DNA from: Streptomyces sp. ISL-11
GTDB taxonomy: Bacteria > Actinomycetota > Actinomycetes > Streptomycetales > Streptomycetaceae
Length of the DNA stretch: 52,625 nucleotides
Direction of reading: 5' to 3'
Assembly: GCF_018614525.1 (NCBI RefSeq)
Contig: NZ_JAGGOL010000068.1
Coordinates: 1 to 52,625 of the forward strand
The notes under the pieces were generated by a model. It had not been told where the DNA came from, made no database searches, and worked only from the letters and a program-made list of their open reading frames with translations. Numbering within the stretch: position 1 is the first letter of the stretch; each line of letters opens with the position of its first letter. Below, piece by piece: positions 15,841 through 24,189 of the stretch. The position numbers and the translations under genes were made by a program.

Positions 15841-16629
15841 TCAGGTCAGCAGATCCGGCTCGCTGCGCGATATCTGCTGGTAGAGCGGCTGGTAGTTGAT
15901 CCACGCGGCCAGGTCGTTGCCCAGTTGGTCCCGGGTGTGCGCCGCGCTGGCGGCGTCGATCGGCACCGGTTTCCCGGCGGCCTTCGCCACCAGCTGCACC
16001 TGGCAAGAGCGCTCCATCGTGATGAACCACCACGCCGCCGCGTCCACCGAGTCCCCGACCGTCAGCAGCCCGTGATTGCGCAGGATCACGGCCTTGTGCG
16101 GGCCGAGGGCGGTGGCGATCCGCCGCCCTTCCTCCTCGTCCACGACGACGCCCGTGTAGTCGTCGAACAGCGCGTGATCCTGATAGAAGGCGCAGACGTC
16201 CTGGGTGATCGGCTCCAGCAGTTCACCCAGGGCCGACAGGGCGCGCCCGTACGTGGAATGGCTGTGCGCGGCGGCCACGACGTCCGGCCGGGCCCGGTGC
16301 ACCTGCGAGTGGATCGCGAACGCCGCCTGGTTGACGTGGTGACGGCCCTCCACGACCCGCCCCTCGTGGTCGACGAGTATCAGATCGCTGACCCTGATGT
16401 GCTTGAAGGACATCCCGAAGGGGTTCACCCAGAAGCAGTCGGTGAATTCCGGGTCCCGCGCGGTGATGTGGCCCGCGACCCCCTCCTCGAAGCCGAACCG
16501 GCCGAACAGCCGCAGCGCGGCGGCCAACCGCTCCTTGCGGTGGCGCCGCTCGTCCTCGGCGTTCTCGTGCCGGGGCGGCAGGGCGAACTCCAGCTGGTCC
16601 GTGGGGACGGGCCTGGGCGGCTGCGGCAT
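15841..16629 (-). CDS. Class II aldolase/adducin family protein
   Basis: 262-aa protein of the zinc-dependent fuculose-1-phosphate aldolase/adducin fold. Visible: FGFEEGVAGHITARDP near the N-terminus, PFGMSFKHIRVSDLILVDH, the zinc ligand pair in AAAHSHSTYGRAL and a third histidine in ILRNHGLLTVGDSV. These metal ligands suggest an active aldolase, epimerase or decarboxylase on a sugar phosphate or related hydroxy-acid, but the substrate cannot be told. Start: ATG 16629 (MPQPPRPVP) behind GGAG; an upstream in-frame ATG (16707) would add a stretch encoded by three direct repeats of about 18 bp (16644-16695) and is unlikely. It is followed by a clear terminator; the neighbouring hydrolase gene is on the same strand 135 bp upstream. 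Confidence 0.8.
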   Translation of the reverse strand: MPQPPRPVPTDQLEFALPPRHENAEDERRHRKERLAAALRLFGRFGFEEGVAGHITARDPEFTDCFWVNPFGMSFKHIRVSDLILVDHEGRVVEGRHHVNQAAFAIHSQVHRARPDVVAAAHSHSTYGRALSALGELLEPITQDVCAFYQDHALFDDYTGVVVDEEEGRRIATALGPHKAVILRNHGLLTVGDSVDAAAWWFITMERSCQVQLVAKAAGKPVPIDAASAAHTRDQLGNDLAAWINYQPLYQQISRSEPDLLT

Positions 16630-16764
16630 CAGGGGCTCTCCTCTGCTTCGTTCGGAGCTGCTTCTTCGTTCGGAGGTGCTTCTTCGTTCCCCGCACGCGT
16701 CATTCACTACGAACGGAAGCTACCGCCGGGTACCGGCGGGGAACAGAGCCGCGACACCACTGGG

Positions 16765-17655
16765 TCAGGCCTCCGCGGCCCGCCCCTCCCCCGTGTGCGC
16801 GAGGATCGCGTCGGCGAGCGGCCGCAGGCACTCGCGAGGCAGCGCGTGGCCCATGCCCGGCATTTCCACCAGGGTCGCGGCCGTGATGACCTGCGCGAGG
16901 TGGTGGGCGTTCAGCGACGGGAAGAGGGGATCGGCCGTGGCGTCGACCACGAGCGTGGGCACGGCGTTGCGCGCGAGTGCGGCCGTGCGCAGCATGCCGG
17001 AGGAGTCCGCGCGCGCATGGGCGGTGGAGGAGTCCTGGCGGCCCGCGTGCGCGAGGACGCGGCGCTCGCGCTCGCGGATCTCCTCGGCGTGGAAGGGCAG
17101 TTCGTCGCCGCTGAGCATCCGCCAGAGCTCCACCGCCCGCTCCAGCGCGGCCTCCGGCCCGGGATCTCCGGCCGGCCGCTCGGTGAGCACGTCCAGCATG
17201 CGCGGGCTCGGCCCGGGCAGGTCGGCGACCGGCGTCCGCGTGCCGTCCGCGTGGACCAGCGGCGCCTCGCTGAGCGCGCGGGTCCCGATGAGGGTCGCGC
17301 TCAGAACGCGGTCGGGGTGGTCGGCCATCAGCAGCTGGGCGAGCATGCCGCCCAGCGACATGCCGACGACGTGCGCGCGCCCGACACCGTGGGCGTCCAG
17401 CACGGCCAGGGCGTCGTCCGCCAGGTCGGTGATGCGGTACGGACGCTCGTCGAACGCCCAGGTCGAGCGGCCGGTGTCGCGGTGGTCGTAGCGGATCACG
17501 TGGTGCCGTTCGGCCAGGGCGTCGACGAACTCCTCGGGCCAGGCCAGGCCCGAGGCCGAGGCGCCCATGATCAGCAGGAGCGGCGGGGCATCGGCCGGCC
17601 CGCGCTCCTCGGCCCACAGCCGCACTCCGGGGACGAGGTCGATGGTTCGCTGCAC
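16765..17655 (-). CDS. Alpha/beta-fold hydrolase
   Basis: 296-aa cytoplasmic hydrolase. Oxyanion/strand segment LLLIMGASASG, a RYDHRDTGRST motif, nucleophile elbow GMSLGGML and a late triad pair likely the D in DATADPLF and the H in GMGHALP. The sequence resembles the RdmC/aclacinomycin methylesterase-like and epoxide hydrolase-like groups common in Streptomyces, but the substrate is unknown. GTG 17655 is chosen because GGAAGG lies 9 nt before it; the TTG 33 bp upstream has no such site. A perfect 14-bp palindrome lies 43 bp upstream, so the gene is probably under a dedicated regulator. Confidence 0.75.
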   Translation of the reverse strand: MQRTIDLVPGVRLWAEERGPADAPPLLLIMGASASGLAWPEEFVDALAERHHVIRYDHRDTGRSTWAFDERPYRITDLADDALAVLDAHGVGRAHVVGMSLGGMLAQLLMADHPDRVLSATLIGTRALSEAPLVHADGTRTPVADLPGPSPRMLDVLTERPAGDPGPEAALERAVELWRMLSGDELPFHAEEIRERERRVLAHAGRQDSSTAHARADSSGMLRTAALARNAVPTLVVDATADPLFPSLNAHHLAQVITAATLVEMPGMGHALPRECLRPLADAILAHTGEGRAAEA

Positions 17656-17697
17656 GGCGGTCCGCCTTCCAGAAGTCAATGACACCAAGTTAACGAC

Positions 17698-17711
17698 ACG
17701 AAACGTTTCGT
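17698..17711. promoter_or_regulatory. Perfect palindromic operator ACGAAACGTTTCGT
   Basis: A 14-bp perfect palindrome that stands out as AT-containing in GC-rich DNA, 43 bp upstream of the GTG of the alpha/beta-hydrolase gene. GAAACGTTTC resembles LacI-family half-site arrangements (central CG). No regulator gene is adjacent, so the cognate protein must lie elsewhere. Confidence 0.6.
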
Positions 17712-17800
17712 CTCGCGTTCCTCATGCTGCCATGCCGCCCTTCCAGCGGCAAGAGGCTTCGGTGTCGGCGAGCCACCGCGGCGAAAGGTCCCGGAACGAC

Positions 17801-17839
17801 CGCGCCGCCCTCCTCGTACGAGACGAGAAGGGCGGCGCG
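17801..17839 (-). terminator. guaA terminator
   Basis: CGCGCCGCCCT (17801-17811) pairs perfectly with AGGGCGGCGCG (17829-17839), and the loop contains the smaller palindrome CTCGTACGAG. It begins about 20 nt past the guaA stop. Confidence 0.7.
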
Positions 17840-17859
17840 GCCACGGCGTCAGCGGAGGA

Positions 17860-19458
17860 TCACTCCCACTCGATCGTCCCCGGCGGCTTGCTCGTCACGT
17901 CGAGCACCACGCGGTTGACGTCCTTGACCTCGTTGGTGATGCGGGTCGAGATCTTCGCCAGCACGTCGTACGGCATGCGCGTCCAGTCCGCCGTCATGGC
18001 GTCCTCGGACGAGACCGGGCGCAGCACGATCGGGTGACCGTACGTGCGGCCGTCGCCCTGCACGCCGACGCTGCGGACGTCCGCCAGCAGAACGACCGGG
18101 CACTGCCAGATCTCGCTGTCGAGACCGGCGGCCGTCAGCTCCTCGCGGGCGATGGCGTCGGCCTCGCGGAGCAGGTCCAGGCGCTCCTTGGTGACCTCAC
18201 CGACGATGCGGATGCCGAGACCCGGGCCCGGGAACGGCTGCCGCTGGACGATCTCGTCCGGCAGGCCCAGCTCCGAGCCGACCATGCGGACCTCGTCCTT
18301 GAACAGCTGGCGCAGCGGCTCGACGAGCTCGAACTCCAGGTCCTCGGGGAGGCCGCCCACGTTGTGGTGGGACTTGATGTTGGCGGTGCCGGTGCCGCCA
18401 CCGGACTCGACCACGTCGGGGTAGAGCGTGCCCTGGACGAGGAAGGCGACGTCCTCGCCCTCGGCGCCGGCCTCGGCGACGATCTCGGCCTGCGCCTGCT
18501 CGAAGACGCGGATGAACTCGCGGCCGATGATCTTGCGCTTGGTCTCCGGGTCGGAGACGCCGGCGAGGGCGTTCAGGAAGCGCTCCTGCGCGTCCACGAC
18601 CTTCAGCTGCACGCCGGTCGCGGCGACGAAGTCCTTCTCGACCTGCTCGGTCTCGCCCTGGCGCATCAGGCCGTGGTCGACGTAGACGCAGGTGAGCTGG
18701 TCGCCGATGGCCTTCTGCACGAGGGCGGCGGCCACGGCGGAGTCGACGCCGCCGGACAGCCCGCAGATGGCGCGCTTGGTGCCGACCTGCGCGCGGATCG
18801 CGGCGACCTGCTCCTCGATGACGTTGCCGGTGGTCCAGGTGGGGTCTATCCCGGCACCGCGGTAGAGGAAGTGCTCCAGGACCTGCTGGCCGTGCGTGGA
18901 GTGCAGCACCTCGGGGTGGTACTGGACGCCGTAGAGCTTCTTCTCGTCGTTCTCGAAGGCGGCGACGGGCACGACGTCCGTGGACGCGGTGACCGTGAAG
19001 CCCTCCGGGGCGGCCGAGCAGGCGTCGCCGTGCGACATCCACACCGACTGCTGGGCCGGGGTGCCCTCGAAGAGGGTGGAGCTCGCCCTGGAGACGGTCA
19101 GCGGCGTACGGCCGTACTCGCGCGCGCCGTTGTCGTCGACGGTGCCGCCGAGGCTCGTGGCCATCAGCTGGAAGCCGTAGCACATGCCGAAGACGGGGAC
19201 GCCGGCCTCGAACAGGGAGCGGTCGATGCTCGGGGCGTCGTCCGCGTAGACCGACGACGGACCGCCGGAGAGGATGATCGCCTTGGGCTTCTTCGCGAGC
19301 ATCTCGTCCACGGGCATCGTGCTGGGCACGATCTCGCTGTAGACCCGGGCCTCGCGGACGCGGCGGGCGATGAGCTGGGCGTACTGCGCACCGAAGTCGA
19401 CAACGAGCACCGGGTCCGCGGTGTTGTCGTGGGCTGCGGCGGGGGGGGCTGCTGACAC
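17860..19458 (-). CDS. guaA: GMP synthase (glutamine-hydrolysing)
   Basis: 532-aa bifunctional enzyme that converts XMP, ATP and glutamine to GMP. The N-terminal class I glutamine amidotransferase has catalytic C93 in VFGMCYGFQ and His/Glu in YHPEVLHS. The ATP pyrophosphatase domain carries the PP-loop [11 protein letters not shown] and [10 protein letters not shown]. The C-terminal dimerisation domain has [25 protein letters not shown] and the terminal KPPGTIEWE. All catalytic parts are intact and the length is usual. The GTG start at 19458 is supported by GGAAGG upstream. Codons 4-7 contain an 8-C run (19441-19448 on the plus strand). The gene is divergent from the chorismate mutase leader. 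Confidence 0.97.
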   Translation of the reverse strand: MSAAPPAAAHDNTADPVLVVDFGAQYAQLIARRVREARVYSEIVPSTMPVDEMLAKKPKAIILSGGPSSVYADDAPSIDRSLFEAGVPVFGMCYGFQLMATSLGGTVDDNGAREYGRTPLTVSRASSTLFEGTPAQQSVWMSHGDACSAAPEGFTVTASTDVVPVAAFENDEKKLYGVQYHPEVLHSTHGQQVLEHFLYRGAGIDPTWTTGNVIEEQVAAIRAQVGTKRAICGLSGGVDSAVAAALVQKAIGDQLTCVYVDHGLMRQGETEQVEKDFVAATGVQLKVVDAQERFLNALAGVSDPETKRKIIGREFIRVFEQAQAEIVAEAGAEGEDVAFLVQGTLYPDVVESGGGTGTANIKSHHNVGGLPEDLEFELVEPLRQLFKDEVRMVGSELGLPDEIVQRQPFPGPGLGIRIVGEVTKERLDLLREADAIAREELTAAGLDSEIWQCPVVLLADVRSVGVQGDGRTYGHPIVLRPVSSEDAMTADWTRMPYDVLAKISTRITNEVKDVNRVVLDVTSKPPGTIEWE

Positions 19459-19553
19459 GGGAGCGGCCTTCCGGCGGTGGAGGAGAGGGGTCTGTATTTG
19501 TCGATTCTACCGGGGTGCGGGCGGTTGGTTTTGTCTCACCATCCGAATGCGCG

Positions 19554-19585
19554 TTGGCCCCGCGGCCTCCCAGGGGCCATACTGT
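19554..19585 (+). promoter_or_regulatory. Promoter of the chorismate mutase leader transcript
   Basis: TTGGCC (19554-19559) and CATACT (19578-19583; alternative TACTGT 19580-19585) are separated by 18 bp. The ATG of the leader peptide is only 5-8 nt after the -10, so transcription would begin at or next to the A of ATG and the leader would be translated without a Shine-Dalgarno. Inferred from spacing. Confidence 0.5.
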
Positions 19586-19590
19586 GCGCC

Positions 19591-19671
19591 ATGCGCAAGC
19601 ACCTGACCTTCGTCTTTACCTATGGCACCGGGCCCGTCCGGCTGCCATGGTCGTGCTGCTTGAGCAACTGA
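19591..19671 (+). CDS. Leader peptide of a putative chorismate mutase attenuator
   Basis: 26-aa peptide with an early aromatic cluster, MRKHLTFVFTYGTG, then one Trp and a Cys pair before TGA. F7, F9 and Y11 include codons TTT and TAT, which are rare in such GC-rich DNA and would make ribosomes sensitive to charged tRNA-Phe/Tyr supply. It is followed 14 nt later by a perfect intrinsic terminator and then by the chorismate mutase gene, whose product leads to Phe and Tyr. No Shine-Dalgarno; the promoter position suggests leaderless translation. Attenuation is inferred by analogy with pheA and trp leaders. Confidence 0.6.
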   Translation: MRKHLTFVFTYGTGPVRLPWSCCLSN

Positions 19672-19685
19672 CAAGCGACTTTCCA

Positions 19686-19725
19686 GGCGCCCCGGGCCGA
19701 CAAGGCCCGGGGCGCCTGTCGTTTT
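19686..19725 (+). terminator. Intrinsic terminator of the chorismate mutase attenuator
   Basis: GGCGCCCCGGGCC (19686-19698) and GGCCCGGGGCGCC (19704-19716) form a perfect 13-bp stem with a 5-nt GACAA loop, followed by TGTCGTTTT. An upstream GGCCCG (19631-19636, inside the leader peptide) can pair with CGGGCC (19693-19698) of the 5-prime arm and so could act as antiterminator. Confidence 0.75.
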
Positions 19726-19774
19726 CCCGGGCTTCGCCGCTCCAGGGGCACTCACCCCTTTTGGAGAAACACAC

Positions 19775-20062
19775 ATGAGCACCAGGACTCTCACCGACAC
19801 CGACGCCCGTACGGACGAGGCGGCGGGCGTGATCACCGACGCGCGGGGGCGGATCGACGATCTCGACGGCCGGATCATCGGGCTGGTGCAGGAGCGGATG
19901 GCCGTCTCGGCGGTGATCCAGCGCGAGCGGATCGCCTCCGGTGGGCGGCGGGTGAACCTCTCCCGCGAGATGGAGGTCCTCACCCACTACAGCGAGCAGC
20001 TGGGCAAGCCCGGCACGGCTCTCGCGATGACGCTGCTGGAGCTGTGCCGGGGCCGGATCTGA
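19775..20062 (+). CDS. Chorismate mutase (AroQ type)
   Basis: 95-aa monofunctional AroQ-fold protein. Three-helix pattern: RIDDLDGRIIGLVQERMAVSAVIQRERI, SGGRRVNLSREMEVLTHYSEQLG and LAMTLLELCRGRI. Positions expected for active-site Arg/Lys/Gln are plausible (R in DARGRID, R in QERMAVS, R/E in NLSREME). It converts chorismate to prephenate, the branch to phenylalanine and tyrosine. The 5-prime leader with terminator and aromatic peptide points to attenuation control. Typical Streptomyces length; start ATG after GGAG. A dedicated secondary-metabolite chorismate mutase is less likely, as no cluster surrounds it. Confidence 0.85.
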   Translation: MSTRTLTDTDARTDEAAGVITDARGRIDDLDGRIIGLVQERMAVSAVIQRERIASGGRRVNLSREMEVLTHYSEQLGKPGTALAMTLLELCRGRI

Positions 20063-20666
20063 GTTCGGCAGCCCGCGTCCGGCGCGTCACCCGTACGGCG
20101 CGTGACCGCCCCGCGGCCGCCTTCGTTGGACCCGGTGTCCGCGCCAGCCAGGAGCGGCCCACCGAGATCCACGCGTGGCTTCCGTCCCTGTTCACCTGGG
20201 CGCCCGGCAACGACAGGGCGGATCCACCGGAGTGTGAGACGTACGCGTACGTATGTCGTGGGACCTCATTCCGGTGGCACGGCGACCGGTCAGCAGGGGA
20301 CAGCAGCCCGGCCGCCACCCAAGGGACGGTCGGTTCCGGGGACGCCTGGAACCGACCGTATCCGGTCGAAACGGTTGCGCCGAGCGAGGCGCATCCAGCA
20401 CGATGCAAAGGGGACATCGAGCCCCTCATCCCGCTCCGCCATTGGTCCGACCACCGGACCACTTCCCGACCCGCGGCGCTCCCCCCGGCGCCGCCCCTCG
20501 GCACCGACCCTGCCCTGACCTCGGTGCCGGCAGTCAAGGGCCCCGTGGCCGCCCGCACGCCCCCGCGGAGGCGGCCCGGGGCCCTTCGCCGTGCCGTGCG
20601 CGGGCCCGCGTGAGCCATGATCCGTAAGGCCCACCGGTAAGACCCGCTTTCCTTGGAGAGTGCCCC
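20063..20666. other. 604-bp intergenic stretch without a convincing gene; contains a 14-bp palindrome
   Basis: Between the convergent chorismate mutase and GMC oxidoreductase genes. Long open frames here lack Streptomyces-like codon bias and recognisable motifs. It contains the perfect palindrome ACGTACGCGTACGT (20239-20252) and the inverted repeat GGTCCG/CGGACC near 20445. It may be a decayed gene or hold an unrecognised small RNA; no clear terminator seen. Confidence 0.5.
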
Positions 20667-22457
20667 TTACCGCTGCTCTCCCTCCGCAGCCCGCTTCGGC
20701 ACCGGCGGCACCGCCAGGAGCGGCAGGCGCAGTGCCGCGAAGGCATCCTTCGGTACCGCCGGGTAGCGGGGCTCGACCGTGGCCACGCGGGCGTACGCGG
20801 CGCCCTGTGCCGGGCGCGGGTCGGGCTCGCCCTTGTTGGGCCAGAAGGACATCGCCCGTTCCGCCTGTGCCGTGATGGTCAGGGACGGATTGACGCCGAG
20901 GTTCGCCGAGACGGCGGCGCCGTCGACGACCGAGATCCCCGGGTGCCCGTACAGCCGGTGGTAGGGGTCGATGACCCCCTGCGAGGGGTCGGAGCCGATC
21001 GGGCAGCCGCCGAGGAAGTGCGCCGTGAGCGGGGTGCCCATCAGCTCGCCGACGTTGCTGCCCGCGAAGCCGTTGATCTCCTGGGCGATGAGCGTGGCGG
21101 CCTCGGCCGCCTCCGGGATCTGCTTCGGGTTCGGCGCGCCGTGCCCCTGCCGGGCGGTGAGGAGGCCCTTGCCGAAGCCCTCGCGCTTCCGGTACGTCGT
21201 CAGGGAGTTGTCCAGCGACTGCATGACCAGACCGATGATGGTCCGCTCGGACCAACGGCGGTTGGACAGCGACCGCGCCAACTGCACCGGGTGGCGCGCG
21301 CAGCGGGCCGCGAAGGCCAGCGCGCGGGGCGCTCGCGTGCCCACCGGCACCTGGAGGATGGACAGCAGGCCCATCGCGTTGGAGCCCTTGCCGTAACGGA
21401 CGGGTTCGATGTGGGTGTCGGCGTTCGGGTGGATGGACGAGGTGATCGCGACGCCGCGGGTGAAGTCGACCCGGTCCGCGCCGTGGGCCCTGCGGTAGCG
21501 GTGGTCGTCGGTCTGGGCGCCGACCAGTGCCTCGGAGTTCGTACGGGTCAGGTGGCCGAGCCGGCCCGGGATGCGGGGCAGCAGGCCCTTGTCCTTCATG
21601 GTGTGCAGCAGGGTCTGCGTGCCGTACGTGCCCGCGGCGATGATCACGTGCTCGGCGCGCAGCACCTTCGGCGCCGCCTTGTGCCGCTTGTCGGTGGGCA
21701 GGGTGACGACGCGGTGACCGCCGTCCCGGTGCTCGGTGACGGCGACGACCGTGGTCATCGGGTGGATGACGGCTCCGGCCTGCTCGGCGAGGTGCAGGTA
21801 GTTCTCGTCGAGGGTGTTCTTCGCGCCGTGGCGGCAGCCGGTCATGCATTCGCCGCACTCGGTGCACGCCGTGCGGACCGGCCCCGCGCCCCCGAAGTAG
21901 GGATCGGCGGCCTCGGCGCCCGGCGTCACCCGTTCCGTGCCGTCGCCGTCCTCTCCGTCCCCGAAGAACACGCCCACCGGCGCCATGTGGAAGGTGTCGC
22001 CCACGCCCATCCTCTCGGCCGCCGCCCTCAGGTGGACGTCCGACGGTGTGGTGGTCGGGTTGAGCCGCACGCCCAGCATCCGCCGCGCCTGGTCGTAGTA
22101 GGGCCGCAGTTCCTCCTGCCAGTCGGTGATGTGGGCCCACTGCGGGTCGTCGAAGAAGGGCTTCGGCGGTACGTACAGGGTGTTGGCGTAGTTGAGCGAA
22201 CCCCCGCCGACGCCGGCGCCCGCGAGGACCATCACATGGCCCAGCAGGTGGATGCGCTGGATGCCGTAGAGGCCGAGGGCGGGCGCCCACAGGTAGTTGC
22301 GCAGGTCCCAGGAGTTCCTGGGCAGGGTCTCGCGGGTGAAGCGCCGGCCGGCCTCCAGCACGCCGACGCGGTATCCCTTCTCGGTCAGGCGCAGGGCGGA
22401 CACCGCTCCGCCGAAGCCCGAGCCGACGACGATGACGTCGTAGTCGAACGCTGACAC
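20667..22457 (-). CDS. GMC-family FAD oxidoreductase (cholesterol-oxidase-like)
   Basis: 596-aa flavoprotein. N-terminal dinucleotide-binding motif VVGSGFGGAVSALRL (glycines 12, 14, 17). A cysteine-rich loop CTECGECMTGC is followed by RHGAKNTLDENYL. The C-terminal GMC signature region is VVDGAAVSANLGVNPSLTITAQAERA. This architecture is shared with ChoD-like/actinobacterial sterol-type oxidases rather than secreted glucose oxidases; the real substrate is unknown. The GTG at 22457 has a near-perfect site, GGAGGTGATC, directly upstream, overriding the in-frame start at 22484. It lies 36 bp after the succinate-semialdehyde dehydrogenase gene and is probably co-transcribed with it. Confidence 0.8.
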   Translation of the reverse strand: MSAFDYDVIVVGSGFGGAVSALRLTEKGYRVGVLEAGRRFTRETLPRNSWDLRNYLWAPALGLYGIQRIHLLGHVMVLAGAGVGGGSLNYANTLYVPPKPFFDDPQWAHITDWQEELRPYYDQARRMLGVRLNPTTTPSDVHLRAAAERMGVGDTFHMAPVGVFFGDGEDGDGTERVTPGAEAADPYFGGAGPVRTACTECGECMTGCRHGAKNTLDENYLHLAEQAGAVIHPMTTVVAVTEHRDGGHRVVTLPTDKRHKAAPKVLRAEHVIIAAGTYGTQTLLHTMKDKGLLPRIPGRLGHLTRTNSEALVGAQTDDHRYRRAHGADRVDFTRGVAITSSIHPNADTHIEPVRYGKGSNAMGLLSILQVPVGTRAPRALAFAARCARHPVQLARSLSNRRWSERTIIGLVMQSLDNSLTTYRKREGFGKGLLTARQGHGAPNPKQIPEAAEAATLIAQEINGFAGSNVGELMGTPLTAHFLGGCPIGSDPSQGVIDPYHRLYGHPGISVVDGAAVSANLGVNPSLTITAQAERAMSFWPNKGEPDPRPAQGAAYARVATVEPRYPAVPKDAFAALRLPLLAVPPVPKRAAEGEQR

Positions 22458-22493
22458 GATCACCTCCGGTGGAACGGCACGCACAGGGTCCGG

Positions 22494-24116
22494 TCAGCGC
22501 AGGCGCAGGGCCTTCATCGCGCGCAGGCCGCGGGTCATGAGCTCGGCGTACTTCTCGTCCGTCAGCCCGAAGGCCGGCCCGAGCGGCATGAGCCGCTGGT
22601 GGGCGACGGTCTGTGCCTCGGTGTATTTGAGGATGCCCTCGGAGCCGTGGCGGCGGCCGAGTCCGGAGTCGCCCATGCCGCCCATGGGCGACTGCGCGCT
22701 GCCGTAGGCGGCCGCGTACGCCTCGTTGACGTTGACGGTGCCGGCGCGCAGCCGTGCGGCGATCTCGCGGCCGCGGCGGCCGTCCGCGGTCCAGACGCTG
22801 GCGTTGAGGCCGTAGGGCGTGCAATTGGCGAGGGCGACGGCTTCGTCCTCGTCATGGAAGCGGTACACCGACACGACCGGCCCGAAGGTCTCCTCCGCGC
22901 ACACCGCCATGGGTGCCTCGACGCCGTCGAGGATCGTCGGCTCGTAGAACAGCGGCCCGACGTCGGGGCGCGGCCTGCCGCCCGCGAGGACGGTGGCGCC
23001 CTTGGCCATGGCCTCCTCGACGTGCCGGCTCACGTTCTCCAACTGCCGGTGGGAGACGAGCGATCCCATGTCGGCGCCGTAGGCCAGGCCCGTGCCCAGT
23101 CGCAGTGCCCTCGTTCGGGCGGTGAAGCGCTCCAGGAAGTCGTCGGCGACCGATTCGTGCACGTACAGCCGCTCGATGGAGACGCACAGCTGCCCGGCGG
23201 AGGAGAAGGCGCCGCGGACCGCGCCGGCGGCGGCCTTCTCGACGTCGGCGTCGTGCAGGACCAGCATGGCGTTCTTGCCGCCGAGTTCGAGCGAGCAGCC
23301 TATGAGGCGGGCGGCGGCGCTCCGGGCGACCTCGCGGCCGGTGCGGGTGGAGCCGGTGAAGGAGACGTAGTCGGCGTGGGCGACGACGGCGGGGCCGACG
23401 ACCGGGCCCTCGCCGAGCACGACCTGCCAGACCTCCTCCGGCAGGCCCGCCTCGATCAGCAGTTCACGCGCCCACAGGGCGGTCAGCGCGGTCTCGGTGT
23501 CGGGCTTCATCACCACGGAGTTGCCGGCGACGAAGGCGGGCAGGGCGTCGCCGACGGACAGCTCGAACGGGTAGTTCCACGGCGCTATCTGACCGATGAC
23601 GCCGCGCGGCTGGCGCAGTTCGGCGACCTTGGTCAGCGTGGGGATGACGCCGGTGTGGCTCCTGGGCCGCAGATAGGCCGGTCCCTTGCGCCCGTAGTGG
23701 CGCGCGGCCACGGCGACGGCCTGCACCTCCTCGTGGGCGTGCAGGCGCGCCTTGCCGGTCTCCAGCTGGATGAGGTCCAGCACCTCGGACTGGCGGTCGA
23801 GTACGAGGTCGTGGAAGCGCAGCAGGACGGCGGCGCGCTCCCGTACGGTCACGCGGGCCCACTGCGCCTGTGCCTCACGCGCGCGTGCGAAGGCGGTGGC
23901 GACGTCCTCGGGCGTGGACTCCGGCAGGTCCGCCAGCTTCTGTCCGGTGAACGGCGTGTGGCTGACGGTGGTTCCCGAGCCGATGACACCCCGGGTGAGG
24001 CGGGTGACGAGGGCCGGGGTGACGACGTCGGCGGCGGCGCGGGTGCCCGCCGGGGTGACGGGATTTCCGTCGGCCACGTCCGTTGCCACTGCTGCGCTGT
24101 GCCGCGAGTCGGTCAT
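22494..24116 (-). CDS. Succinate-semialdehyde dehydrogenase (NADP-type)
   Basis: 540-aa aldehyde dehydrogenase superfamily member. Catalytic glutamate E277 in CSLELGGKNAM and catalytic cysteine C311 in SAGQLCVSIERLY; cofactor region VIGQIAPWNYPFELSVGDALPAF; late PMGGMGDSGLGRRHG. The sequence type matches actinobacterial GabD2-like succinic-semialdehyde dehydrogenases, which oxidise succinate semialdehyde to succinate in GABA or 2-oxoglutarate bypass metabolism. An N-terminal extension of about 40 residues is usual. It is first in a probable two-gene operon with the GMC oxidoreductase. Substrate specificity is inferred from family resemblance only. Confidence 0.82.
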   Translation of the reverse strand: MTDSRHSAAVATDVADGNPVTPAGTRAAADVVTPALVTRLTRGVIGSGTTVSHTPFTGQKLADLPESTPEDVATAFARAREAQAQWARVTVRERAAVLLRFHDLVLDRQSEVLDLIQLETGKARLHAHEEVQAVAVAARHYGRKGPAYLRPRSHTGVIPTLTKVAELRQPRGVIGQIAPWNYPFELSVGDALPAFVAGNSVVMKPDTETALTALWARELLIEAGLPEEVWQVVLGEGPVVGPAVVAHADYVSFTGSTRTGREVARSAAARLIGCSLELGGKNAMLVLHDADVEKAAAGAVRGAFSSAGQLCVSIERLYVHESVADDFLERFTARTRALRLGTGLAYGADMGSLVSHRQLENVSRHVEEAMAKGATVLAGGRPRPDVGPLFYEPTILDGVEAPMAVCAEETFGPVVSVYRFHDEDEAVALANCTPYGLNASVWTADGRRGREIAARLRAGTVNVNEAYAAAYGSAQSPMGGMGDSGLGRRHGSEGILKYTEAQTVAHQRLMPLGPAFGLTDEKYAELMTRGLRAMKALRLR

Positions 24117-24146
24117 GCGGCGAGCGTATGACGGGTCGGACGCTTT

Positions 24147-24182
24147 GGGTACCCGGCAGTAACTACTTTTCGCCGGGTACCC
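24147..24182 (-). terminator. 11-bp hairpin between kinase gene 2 and the SSADH gene
   Basis: GGGTACCCGGC (24147-24157) pairs perfectly with GCCGGGTACCC (24172-24182), with a 14-nt AT-rich loop. It starts 7 nt past the kinase 2 stop and ends about 30 bp before the SSADH start, so it may be a terminator for the kinase gene or an operator for the dehydrogenase operon. Confidence 0.65.
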
Positions 24183-24189
24183 GGGCGGC

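Noticed and set aside
16630..16707. Longer N-terminus of the class II aldolase
   Set aside because: It would be encoded by three imperfect 18-bp repeats giving a Ser/Arg/Glu-rich tail absent from the family; ATG 16629 has its own GGAG.
20044..20613. 189-codon plus-strand frame in the gap after chorismate mutase
   Set aside because: No ribosome site, no motif and poor codon pattern; it overlaps the chorismate mutase 3-prime end.
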